A stretch of 9,851 nt of DNA from Verrucomicrobiota bacterium (GCA_004297495.1 SCTL01000864.1:1-9851), one strand, 5' to 3'. Numbered from the stretch's first letter, positions 1 through 5,747 are shown. A program made the numbers and translations. Notes: generated by a model not told the origin, from the letters alone.

Positions 1-113
1 ATCAGCGAGCGCAAATAATACACCACCGCCGCTTCGACCCACGCCATCGCGAGGGCGAAGATCACGACGATCCACCAACGGCGGCGGTCGGTTAAGTCCG
101 GGCAAGTTTTCAT
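1..113 (-). CDS. Membrane protein, N-terminal 37 residues only (cut by window edge)
   Basis: Only the first 37 codons are visible, starting at the ATG at 113-111 and running off the left edge. The peptide begins MKTCPDLTDRRRWWIVVIFA and continues with a hydrophobic segment (about residues 13-35) containing AWVEAAVVYYL, so it is very probably an integral membrane protein with a positively charged cytoplasmic N-terminus. The start ATG overlaps the TGA stop of the ferritin-like gene (ATGA, 113-110), and I see no clear Shine-Dalgarno sequence, so translation is probably coupled. The AWVEAAVV pattern resembles uncharacterised membrane proteins I associate with Acidobacteria and Verrucomicrobia, but no function can be given. 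It is the third gene of the ispH operon. The gene itself is well supported by the overlap and by its membrane-like composition. Confidence 0.72.
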   Translation of the reverse strand, partial: MKTCPDLTDRRRWWIVVIFALAMAWVEAAVVYYLRSL

Positions 114-883
114 TTGGCAGTTTGAAATTGCATCCGGGCTGGCCTCGCCCATAGCGCGGGAACGCCCGCCCGTTTTTCCACGCGCCGCAGCGAGCGGATG
201 AAGCGCAGCAGTTGCCGCGTCACTTCGGAATAAAATTCGGCGCGCGTTCCACCGATGGCTTTCAAACACGGCGCGTGATTCACCCACAACATCGTGCCCG
301 CCGCATAGCCGAACAACAGAAATTGCAGCCGCCACAAAACTCCCCGCACGCCAAGCTTCGGACAACCATCGCTCGACAGCCGGTCGCGTTGAAACGCCAC
401 GTGGCCCGCTTCATCGCGCAGAATCAATTCACACATCGCCGCCAGCGGACCGTCGGGCGAATGATTGCGCAGCATCCGATAGTAGGCCGTGCTCACGAGT
501 TCCATGAGCGTCAACACCTGCAACTCAAACCGCACCCCCAGCGCGCGCCGGCACAGACAGAACGCCGTGAAACTCCAGTGCGACGTGATGATGCGCCCGC
601 CGAACCGCCGCACCGCGCAGCCCAGCAAGCGCGCGTGCTCCGCTTCCTCCGCGAACCACAAGTCCACGATTTGCCGCAGCTCGCTCGTGCGGCTGCGAAA
701 GTTTTCGCGATTGAAAGCAATCAACGACGCCGGCCCGCCGCCATCGCCCAGGCGGAATTGTTCGACCGACCGCAGCATGGGCGCGAGCACAGTGGGCGGC
801 GCGCTGATGGGCGCGGCCCAGTCCGGCTCGGGGCGATTCTGGCGATTGCGCGTGAAGTGAGTGATCCATTTGGCGTGGTTCAT
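110..883 (-). CDS. Ferritin-like (di-iron type) domain protein
   Basis: A 257-residue protein with the helix motifs of the ferritin-like superfamily: EEAEH (E80, H83) on one helix, E120 and E128 on the next, and RDEAGH (E158, H161) on the last. These give the two ExxH motifs plus bridging glutamates expected of a carboxylate di-iron site. Relatives carry a glutamate-rich LGE..EG stretch in the first helix. Here the region reads LRSVEQFRLGDGGG (37-50), so the first-helix ligand is either D47 or E41, or is lost. The start ATG (883-881) overlaps the ispH stop (ATGA), and GGAG lies 7 nt upstream of it, so the start is secure. The next gene begins inside this gene's stop codon. Possible roles are oxidation or desaturation of a substrate, or iron handling; the sequence does not decide between them. 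It is not a classical ferritin or bacterioferritin in length or motif spacing. The superfamily call is good and the function is unknown. Confidence 0.82.
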   Translation of the reverse strand: MNHAKWITHFTRNRQNRPEPDWAAPISAPPTVLAPMLRSVEQFRLGDGGGPASLIAFNRENFRSRTSELRQIVDLWFAEEAEHARLLGCAVRRFGGRIITSHWSFTAFCLCRRALGVRFELQVLTLMELVSTAYYRMLRNHSPDGPLAAMCELILRDEAGHVAFQRDRLSSDGCPKLGVRGVLWRLQFLLFGYAAGTMLWVNHAPCLKAIGGTRAEFYSEVTRQLLRFIRSLRRVEKRAGVPALWARPARMQFQTAK

Positions 884-1770
884 GGCTTTGCTCCGTGGTG
901 AAGATTTTTGGTTTGGGAACGAAAGGATTCTTTGGCCGCGCCGATTTGATGCAAACGCATTTCAATCGCTTGAATCACCGAATCCGGCGTGGACGTTCCG
1001 GCGGTGACGCCCACCGCGTCGTCTGGATGAAACCATTCTTCGCAAAGATCATCCGCCGTTTGCACGTGCTGCACCCGCGCGCAATGCCGGCGGCAGGTTT
1101 CCACGAGTTCGCGCGTGTTGTTGCTGTGCGCGCCGCCGATCACGATCACCACGCTGCACTGCTGGGCCAGTTCGATGGCGGCGTTTTGTCGCTGCTTCGT
1201 GGGCTGGCAAACCGTGTCAATGAAACACACCTCCGAATCGGGAAACAATTGGCGAATCAAACCAACCAGATGACGCACGCGCTCGATGGGTTGCGTGGTT
1301 TGCGCCGCGATGCCGAAGCGCGCGCGCGGCTGAAGCCGCTCGACGTCCGCCTCGCTCAACACGACATCGTATTCCGCCAAATCTTCCGTCAGCCCGCGTA
1401 CTTCCACGTGATCGCGCTTGCCGATGATGACGGGATGAAAACATTCACGCACCAGTTTCGCCACCGCGCGGTGCGCCACGTGAACCAGCGGACACGTCGC
1501 TTCGAGGACTCTCAATCCCCGTTCGCGCACGGCGTCGAGCTTGCGTTCCGAAGCGCCGTGCGCGGTGATGATCACGGTTTCCGTTTTCACTTCCCTGGCG
1601 TCGTTGCGGAACTCGATGCCGCGTTGTTTCAATTCTGTCAGCACAGTTTCGTTGTGCACCAGATCGCCGAGAACTGTCAGTGGCTGGCTGCTCGCCTCGC
1701 GCGTGGCCAGCGCGATGGCGTCCCGCACACCAAAGCACATGCCCAAATGTTCTGCCCGGATGATTTTCAT
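880..1770 (-). CDS. ispH: 4-hydroxy-3-methylbut-2-enyl diphosphate reductase (IspH/LytB)
   Basis: A 296-residue IspH, the last enzyme of the MEP pathway, which reduces HMBPP to IPP and DMAPP with a [4Fe-4S] cluster in the cytoplasm. The three cluster cysteines are C12 (GMCFGV), C93 (ATCPLV) and C188 (DTVCQPTKQRQ). Substrate-pocket residues also fit: H39 (LVHNE), H121 and E123 (HVEVRG), T158/T159 (AQTT), S216 and N218 (HSNNTREL) and S260 (GTSTP). The reading frame is open 29 codons further upstream, but that extension is translated from an intergenic repeat, and true homologues start at MKIIRAEHLGMCFG, so the ATG at 1770-1768 is the start. The ribosome-binding sequence GTGAGGG, 4 nt before the ATG, belongs to the repeat. 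IspH heads an operon in which the ferritin-like gene starts inside its stop codon (ATGA, 883-880). Length matches the family, and the identification is secure. Confidence 0.97.
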   Translation of the reverse strand: MKIIRAEHLGMCFGVRDAIALATREASSQPLTVLGDLVHNETVLTELKQRGIEFRNDAREVKTETVIITAHGASERKLDAVRERGLRVLEATCPLVHVAHRAVAKLVRECFHPVIIGKRDHVEVRGLTEDLAEYDVVLSEADVERLQPRARFGIAAQTTQPIERVRHLVGLIRQLFPDSEVCFIDTVCQPTKQRQNAAIELAQQCSVVIVIGGAHSNNTRELVETCRRHCARVQHVQTADDLCEEWFHPDDAVGVTAGTSTPDSVIQAIEMRLHQIGAAKESFRSQTKNLHHGAKP

Positions 1771-1774
1771 CTGG

Positions 1775-1814
1775 CCCTCACCCCTGACCCCTCTCCCATC
1801 CGATGGGAGAGGGG
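1775..1814 (-). repeat. G/C-rich palindromic repeat, copy 1, supplies the ispH ribosome-binding site
   Basis: The core is a perfect inverted repeat with 13-bp arms (1788-1800 and 1802-1814) around one base, with CTCTCCCATC facing GATGGGAGAG. A tail, reading GGGGTGAGGG on the minus strand, ends 4 nt before the ispH ATG and acts as its Shine-Dalgarno sequence. Copy 2 at 1900-1936 is the same unit in the opposite orientation. Repeats of this CCCTCACCCC/CCCTCTCCC type are common between genes in many bacteria and often give spurious short proteins when translated. Confidence 0.85.
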
Positions 1815-1899
1815 AACAGCGATCGGCAGTCTTGGCTTCGTTGAAAAGTCTTCCCACAACCTTCGACTCTCGAAATCACCGAAATCGGCGGACGATTCT

Positions 1900-1936
1900 C
1901 CCTCTCCCGTCGGATGGGAGAGGGCCGGGGTGAGGG
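1900..1936 (+). repeat. G/C-rich palindromic repeat, copy 2 (inverted relative to copy 1)
   Basis: It reads CCCTCTCCC, GTCGGAT, GGGAGAGGG, then CCGGGGTGAGGG. The 9-bp arms (1900-1908 and 1916-1924) are perfectly complementary. It aligns with the reverse complement of copy 1 along nearly its full length, differing by one base in the loop side and a short length change in the linker. Its GGGGTGAGGG tail (1927-1936) is perfectly complementary, over 10 bp, to the matching tail of copy 1, so the two can pair with each other as well as fold singly. Confidence 0.85.
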
Positions 1937-2021
1937 ACTTGCGTTCGGCGGCCCGCCGTTCTGGCAATCCCGTTCGGAGCACAGCGCGTCCGCCCGTTCG
2001 TTTAGCTGGCAGATGTGTTTT

Positions 2022-2040
2022 CACTTTGTAATACAAAGTG
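2022..2040. promoter_or_regulatory. Perfect 19-bp dyad, probable transcription-factor operator
   Basis: CACTTTGTAATACAAAGTG has perfect 9-bp arms around a central A. Neither side has a U-run, so it does not look like an intrinsic terminator. It lies 37 bp beyond the stop codon of the winged-helix gene and 251 bp before the ispH start. A related sequence with identical spacing (14 of 19 positions the same) occurs at 3000-3018, just upstream of the membrane-protein/regulator operon. That recurrence is the main reason to read it as a binding site, most likely for the winged-helix protein encoded between them. Confidence 0.6.
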
Positions 2041-2077
2041 TGAGACTATGCCGGCCCGCTTCCGTTCAAAATTATTT

Positions 2078-2383
2078 TCAGGGCTTGTTCTGCCGGACGA
2101 TCTGCTCCAGCAGGGCGATGTATTCACCGAACGCCTTGCGCCCGGTCTTGGTGAGGGAGCAGGAGGTGAGCGGGCGGTTGTTTTGGAACGACTTGGCCAC
2201 GGAGACGAAACCTTCCTCTTGCAACGTGCGGATATGCGAAGTGAGATTGCCGTCCGTCATGCCGAGCGTGTCGCGCAATTCGGTGAAGGAAAGTTCCGGC
2301 GATGCCGCGAGCGCGGCCATGATGGCGAGCCGCCCTTTCTCGTGGATCACGCGATCCAGTTGGAGAAACAGTTCCGGGTTCAC
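2078..2383 (-). CDS. Small winged-helix transcriptional regulator
   Basis: A 101-residue protein that is almost entirely one winged-helix DNA-binding domain. A helical N-terminus (RVIHEKGRLAIMAAL, 11-25) leads into the helix-turn-helix (LSFTELRDTLGMTDGNLTSH, 31-50, with the recognition helix at about 43-55). A wing follows (59-79) ending in LTKTGRKAF, then a C-terminal helix probably used for dimer contacts. This matches the short ArsR/MarR-like winged-helix type often encoded beside a membrane protein. The start is a GTG at 2383-2381 that overlaps the TGA of the preceding membrane-protein gene (GTGA, 2383-2380). There is no good Shine-Dalgarno sequence, so translation is probably coupled. 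No cysteine cluster or metal-binding motif suggests a ligand. Two related dyads, 37 bp after this gene and 5 bp before its operon, are candidate binding sites. The domain call is strong; the target genes are inferred. Confidence 0.88.
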   Translation of the reverse strand: MNPELFLQLDRVIHEKGRLAIMAALAASPELSFTELRDTLGMTDGNLTSHIRTLQEEGFVSVAKSFQNNRPLTSCSLTKTGRKAFGEYIALLEQIVRQNKP

Positions 2384-2994
2384 GCGGCTGAATTTCGTTT
2401 CTCGGTGAAGTAAAGGTAAACACCGTAGGCCAGATGCAGCGCGCCGAAGAAAAACCCCATGACCAAGTGCACATTTAGGATTACGACTCCGTCTTTGAAA
2501 GGGATGCCAAAAAAGCAGCCTGCTGCGATAAACAACCAGCCAAACAGTCGTACGCCTCCCGATATGAAAAAGCCGGCGGCATGGAGCGCACATCCATAGA
2601 ACAAGAGCCAGAGAACAGGCGCGGAAAAACCAATCAGCCCTGCGGTTGCGGGTAGGGTGATAATAGCGCTCAGACAAAATCCCGCTGTCAGCGGTGGAAG
2701 CAGGGCCAGAGCTACACGGCGGGTTGGTGGTGACCAAAACGGTTCGCGCGCTTTCAAGGCTTGGCGACGCGAGATAAGGAATGCGCCTCCAACTGCAACA
2801 ACTGCGGTGCCGAGCCATAAACGACCGAAATCGGGTGGCGCATTCAATCGCAAAACTGAGCCCAGCACCCCCGCGCCAACGCCGAGCGCCCCGACAAATA
2901 ACATGATTGGCGCCAACGTTTGGCGGTAAAGAGCCGAACGCTCCATCAACGTGCGGATGACCTGGAGATTCTCGGAAGCAGAGTTGGAGTCCAT
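2380..2994 (-). CDS. Six-helix integral membrane protein paired with the winged-helix regulator
   Basis: A 204-residue protein with a soluble N-terminal helix (SASENLQVIRTLMERSALYR, 5-24) followed by about six membrane segments: roughly 26-48, 59-75, 94-114, 119-144, 148-166 and 170-196. The ATG at 2994-2992 is chosen because it begins the conserved-looking MDSNSASENLQVIRTLMERS start. A TTG 14 codons upstream keeps the frame open but has no better ribosome-binding site. No catalytic or transport motif is evident. It ends inside the start codon of the winged-helix gene (GTGA), so the two form one unit. Similar membrane-protein/regulator pairs are found in Acidobacteria and Verrucomicrobia without a known role; sensing a membrane state and passing it to the regulator is only a guess. 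Gene reality is well supported, function unknown. Confidence 0.82.
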   Translation of the reverse strand: MDSNSASENLQVIRTLMERSALYRQTLAPIMLFVGALGVGAGVLGSVLRLNAPPDFGRLWLGTAVVAVGGAFLISRRQALKAREPFWSPPTRRVALALLPPLTAGFCLSAIITLPATAGLIGFSAPVLWLLFYGCALHAAGFFISGGVRLFGWLFIAAGCFFGIPFKDGVVILNVHLVMGFFFGALHLAYGVYLYFTEKRNSAA

Positions 2995-2999
2995 GCCAT

Positions 3000-3018
3000 C
3001 ACTTTGCTCGACAAAGCG
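3000..3018. promoter_or_regulatory. Degenerate copy of the 19-bp dyad upstream of the membrane-protein/regulator operon
   Basis: CACTTTGCTCGACAAAGCG matches the perfect dyad at 2022-2040 at 14 of 19 positions. All but one of the mismatches fall in the central bases, so the CACTTTG and ACAAAG half-sites have exactly the same spacing. It ends 5 bp from the ATG at 2994, where a bound protein would block transcription or ribosome access. On the minus strand a weak TTGCCG, 17 bp, CAAAGT promoter-like arrangement overlaps it, which would make the transcript nearly leaderless; I do not rely on that. It could also be part of a longer coding frame if the TTG at 3036 is the real start. Confidence 0.45.
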
Positions 3019-3065
3019 TGCGACGGCAAGCGCCAATGTTGGAGTTCGAACTTCAGCTTGTCCAG

Positions 3066-3132
3066 GGAGCGCGGACGCCTCGTCCGCGAGAACCCGCCCT
3101 AGGTCAACGCGCGGACGAGGCGTCCGCGCTCC
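3066..3132. repeat. REP-like double-hairpin element, copy 1
   Basis: Two 23-bp arms (3066-3088 and 3110-3132) are perfect reverse complements of each other, separated by 21 bp. Each arm starts or ends with GGAGCG/CGCTCC and contains its own hairpin, CGCGGACG, CCT, CGTCCGCG. The element can therefore form either one long stem or two short ones. It ends 3 bp from the stop codon of the MDR oxidoreductase gene (3138-3136) and so probably acts as a transcription end or mRNA 3' stabiliser for the asnS operon. An almost identical element is at 7288-7355. Confidence 0.88.
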
Positions 3133-3135
3133 GGC

Positions 3136-4164
3136 TCAGGGTTTCACCAGCACTTTGCCGAGCGCGGCGCGGGAGCGAAGCTTGGCGAAGGCGGCAGCCG
3201 CCTGATCCAACGGGTAAATGGAATCAATCACCGGTTGGAGTTTGCCGGCAGCGGCCCAATCGAGCGTGGCGACGAGGTCATTGCGGTTGCGACCGTAACT
3301 GCCAATGAGCCGTTGCTGCTTCACAAAGAATGGCCAGAGCTTGAACGAGATGTCGCGACCCGCCGTCGCGCCGCAGGTAACGACCGTGCCGCCGCGCGCG
3401 AGACACTCGAAACATTTCGGCAGCACGTCGCCGCCGACGTGTTCGACGACCAGATCCACGCCTCGTTTGTTGGTGAGTTTGCGGACTTCGGCGGGCCAAT
3501 CGGCTTGGGTCGAATCGAGAACGAACTCCGCACCGAGTTTTTTGGCGAGGTTGCGTTTGGTTTCCGTCGAGCCGGTGCTGATGACGTGCGCGCCGAGTTG
3601 CTTCGCAATTTGAATCGCCGCCGAACCGACGCCGCTCGACGCGCCGATGACGAGCACCCAATCACCGGCGCGGACTTGCGCGCGATCGGTGAGCATGTGC
3701 ATCGCCGTGCTGCCGGCCAGCGTGAGCGCGGCGGAAGTTTCAAAGCTTACCGCATCCGGCAGACTCACCAGCGCCCGCGCGGGCACGGCGACTCTGTCCG
3801 CGAAGCCGCCGTCGCGATTCACGCCCAACAACTCGCCGCGCAGGCAGAGCGATTCTTCGCCGCGTTTGCAAAACTCACATTCGCCGCAGAATAGATTCGA
3901 TTGAACCGCGACGCGGTCGCCGCGTTTCCAAGTAGTCACGCCGCTGCCGACTTCAGAAATGATTCCTGAAACTTCTCCGCCCGGCGTGCGCGGCAACGGG
4001 ATTTGAATCGGCAGTCCGCCTTCCTCCAGCCAGAGATCGAGCCGATTCAATCCGCACGCGCGAACCTCGACCACTGCTTCACCGGCGGCAGGTTGCGGTT
4101 CGGGCAATTCGCGCAGTTCAAATCTGCCTGGGGTTCCGTTGGCAATGAGCTGCGCGGCCTTCAT
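3136..4164 (-). CDS. Zinc-type MDR oxidoreductase (alcohol dehydrogenase/quinone reductase-like)
   Basis: A 342-residue medium-chain dehydrogenase/reductase. The N-terminal GroES-like domain holds CGLNRLDLW (C37) and GGEVSG (G63, E64). The structural-zinc lobe is complete, with C93, C96, C99 and C107 in CGECEFCKRGEESLC. The Rossmann domain carries the NAD(P)H loop GASSGVGSAA (174-183). Classical zinc alcohol dehydrogenases have GHE where this protein has GGE, so the second catalytic-zinc ligand is missing; catalytic zinc binding is doubtful and a quinone reductase-like reaction is possible. The substrate cannot be read from the sequence. The ATG at 4164-4162 begins the family-typical MKAAQL; the longer open frame upstream overlaps the end of asnS and is not coding here. 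It starts 8 nt after the asnS stop without a clear ribosome-binding site, so it is the second gene of that operon. A REP-like element follows its stop directly. Confidence 0.9.
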   Translation of the reverse strand: MKAAQLIANGTPGRFELRELPEPQPAAGEAVVEVRACGLNRLDLWLEEGGLPIQIPLPRTPGGEVSGIISEVGSGVTTWKRGDRVAVQSNLFCGECEFCKRGEESLCLRGELLGVNRDGGFADRVAVPARALVSLPDAVSFETSAALTLAGSTAMHMLTDRAQVRAGDWVLVIGASSGVGSAAIQIAKQLGAHVISTGSTETKRNLAKKLGAEFVLDSTQADWPAEVRKLTNKRGVDLVVEHVGGDVLPKCFECLARGGTVVTCGATAGRDISFKLWPFFVKQQRLIGSYGRNRNDLVATLDWAAAGKLQPVIDSIYPLDQAAAAFAKLRSRAALGKVLVKP

Positions 4165-4172
4165 TGTGCGGT

Positions 4173-5534
4173 TCAAAACTCCGCGTTCCCCGGCGTGCGG
4201 GCGAAGGGGATCACGTCGCGGATGTTTGAGACGCCGGTGAGAAACATGAGCAACCGCTCGAAGCCGAGGCCGAAGCCGGCGTGCGGGACGGTGCCGTATT
4301 TGCGCAGGTCGGCATACCACCAGTAATCCTGCTCGTTCAGCTTGTGGAACTTCATGTTCTCGGCCAGTTGCGCGGGGCGTTCCTCGCGTTGCGCGCCGCC
4401 GATGACTTCGCCGATGCCGGGCACGAGCACGTCCATCGCGGTGACGGTCTTCTGGTCGTCGTTGAGCCGCATGTAAAACGGTTTGATCTCGCGCGGATAG
4501 TTGAAAACGGTCGTCGGTGATTTGAAATGCTCCTCGGTCAGGAAGCGCTCGTGTTCGGATTGCAGGTTCTGGCCGTAGCTGACGGGGAATTCAAATTTCT
4601 TTCCCGACTTGTTCAAAATCTCCACGGCCTCGGTGTAAGGCACGCGCACGAACGGGCGTTCGACGACGAACTTGAGCCGCTCGTTCAGGCCCTTGTCCAC
4701 GAACTTGGAGAAGAACGCCAGGTCTTCGGCGCAATGTTCGAGCGCGTAACGCGCCATCGCTTTGATGAACTCCTCGCCGAGGTCCATGTCGCCGGCCAAA
4801 TCGCAAAACGCCATCTCCGGCTCGATCATCCAGAACTCGGCGGCGTGGCGGGCGGTGTTGGAGTTCTCGGCGCGGAAGGTCGGGCCGAACGTATAGACAT
4901 TCGAGAGCGCGCAGGCAAACGTCTCGGCTTCGAGCTGTCCGCTCACCGTGAGGAAAGTTGGCTTGCCGAAAAAGTCCGCTTCTGATTTTGCGTCGGGCTT
5001 GCCCATCAACGTCGTCACGCGGAACATTTCCCCTGCGCCCTCGCAATCGCTGGCGGTGATGATCGGTGTCTGGACGTAAAAGAAATCGCGGCTCTGGAAA
5101 AACTCGTGGACAGCCAGCGCCAGCCGGCTGCGTGTGCGGAAGACCGCGCCGAACAGATTCGAGCGCGGCCGCAGGTGCGCGATACTGCGCAGGAATTCCA
5201 GTGTGTGACCTTTCTTCTGGAGCGGATAGCTGGCGTCGGCCTCGCCAATCAGTTCGATCTTCGTCGCGCGCAGTTCCCATTTCTGTCCCTGCGCTGGCGA
5301 GGCGACGAGCTTGCCTTCGATCACCGCCGACGCGCCAGTCGTGAAGTGCGCGATGCCGTCGTAGCCCGGCGTGCCGGCGTCCACGACGCATTGCAGACTG
5401 CCGAAGCACGAGCCGTCGTTGAGTTCGAGGAAGGAAAAACCTTTCGCGTCGCGCCGTGTGCGGACCCAGCCTTTCACGGTGACAGCGTCTTTGGGTTCGG
5501 TGGCGGCGAGAACGTTTTTGATGAGCGTATGCAT
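4173..5534 (-). CDS. asnS: Asparaginyl-tRNA synthetase
   Basis: A 453-residue class IIb aminoacyl-tRNA synthetase that charges tRNA-Asn with asparagine in the cytoplasm. The N-terminal OB-fold anticodon-binding domain (about 15-100) has the family pattern VKGWVRTRRDAKGFSFLELN. Class II motif 2 is FRAENSNTARHAAEFWMIEPE, with R221 and E223 (about 220-240), and motif 3 is GFGLGFERLLMF (420-431). The C-terminus RDVIPFARTPGNAEF is characteristic of AsnRS rather than AspRS or LysRS. The frame stays open for 63 codons upstream, but that stretch is a palindromic repeat and spacer. The ATG at 5534-5532 begins MHTLIKN directly before the OB-fold, giving a normal family length. It is the first gene of a two-gene operon with the MDR oxidoreductase and diverges from gatA. 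Its presence implies that Asn-tRNA is made directly, leaving GatCAB chiefly for Gln-tRNA. Confidence 0.97.
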   Translation of the reverse strand: MHTLIKNVLAATEPKDAVTVKGWVRTRRDAKGFSFLELNDGSCFGSLQCVVDAGTPGYDGIAHFTTGASAVIEGKLVASPAQGQKWELRATKIELIGEADASYPLQKKGHTLEFLRSIAHLRPRSNLFGAVFRTRSRLALAVHEFFQSRDFFYVQTPIITASDCEGAGEMFRVTTLMGKPDAKSEADFFGKPTFLTVSGQLEAETFACALSNVYTFGPTFRAENSNTARHAAEFWMIEPEMAFCDLAGDMDLGEEFIKAMARYALEHCAEDLAFFSKFVDKGLNERLKFVVERPFVRVPYTEAVEILNKSGKKFEFPVSYGQNLQSEHERFLTEEHFKSPTTVFNYPREIKPFYMRLNDDQKTVTAMDVLVPGIGEVIGGAQREERPAQLAENMKFHKLNEQDYWWYADLRKYGTVPHAGFGLGFERLLMFLTGVSNIRDVIPFARTPGNAEF

Positions 5535-5598
5535 GAGCGAATCCAGTTCGCGATGTTGGCGAAACGCCGAGTTCGCGCGCAAGGGGGAAGTTGGCTTT

Positions 5599-5747
5599 GG
5601 AGTGCGGTGACTTGTCACCGCTTTTCCCACTTGGCCGACTTGTCGGCCAAGGTGCTCCGCGTTTAGCGGCATGAAGTCAGCGCGTGACCCCTGGAGTTTG
5701 ACGGCGACAAGTCGCCTGCGCAAAGCGATGACAAGTCATCGCACTCC
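5599..5747. repeat. 149-bp composite palindromic element of four hairpins between asnS and gatA
   Basis: The element has 8-bp terminal inverted repeats, GGAGTGCG (5599-5606) and CGCACTCC (5740-5747). Inside are four perfect small palindromes: 5604-5621 (GCGGTGAC/GTCACCGC), 5631-5650 (TTGGCCGAC/GTCGGCCAA), 5703-5716 (GGCGAC/GTCGCC) and 5725-5742 (GCGATGAC/GTCATCGC). The first two share the core GACTTGTC and the last two its complement GACAAGTC, so the whole is symmetrical around an unpaired middle (5651-5702). It resembles a BIME or a small non-autonomous palindromic element. It occupies more than half of the asnS/gatA divergent region. Its ends resemble those of the REP-like elements at 3066 and 7288. 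Confidence 0.85.

Larger units (their letters stand above)
1771..2077. other. Gene-free leader upstream of ispH
   Basis: This 307-bp stretch separates the winged-helix gene from ispH, both on the minus strand. It holds two inverted copies of a G/C-rich repeat (1775-1814 and 1900-1936) and a perfect 19-bp dyad (2022-2040). The ispH promoter must lie here unless ispH is read through from the regulator gene. I could not pick a convincing -35/-10 pair, nor a hairpin with a U-run that would end the upstream operon. Open frames crossing it (for example one beginning with TTG inside the dyad and ending at 1767) translate the repeats and do not look like genes. Confidence 0.7.

Noticed and set aside
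212..901. Long plus-strand open frames opposite the ferritin-like gene and ispH (also 895-2031)
   Set aside because: They are antisense shadows typical of GC-rich DNA, rich in Arg, His and Gln, with no recognisable domain, while the minus strand carries clear families.
1771..1857. N-terminal extension of IspH by 29 residues
   Set aside because: It is translated from repeat copy 1 and neighbouring spacer, lies before the family's usual first residues, and the internal ATG at 1770 has a proper ribosome-binding sequence.
1775..1936. Riboswitch in the ispH leader
   Set aside because: The pairing is fully explained by two inverted copies of a dispersed repeat; no known riboswitch core is recognisable.
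1767..2036. Open frame of 89 codons on the minus strand ending at the ispH start with an ATGA-like overlap
   Set aside because: It begins with TTG inside the 19-bp dyad and its product is largely translated from the two G/C-rich repeats (TPALSHPTGEG-type sequence), a well-known artefact of such repeats.
2068..2078. AAAATTATTTT palindrome at the end of the winged-helix gene
   Set aside because: It is short, AT-only and inside the last codons, with no GC stem or U-run to make it a terminator.
2384..2818. Long N-terminal extension of the winged-helix protein
   Set aside because: It overlaps the well-supported membrane-protein gene in another frame and has no plausible fold; the GTG at 2383 fits the domain boundary and the GTGA overlap.
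5535..5723. N-terminal extension of AsnRS by 63 residues
   Set aside because: The frame runs through the four-hairpin element. The extension has no family counterpart and the ATG at 5534 gives a normal length.
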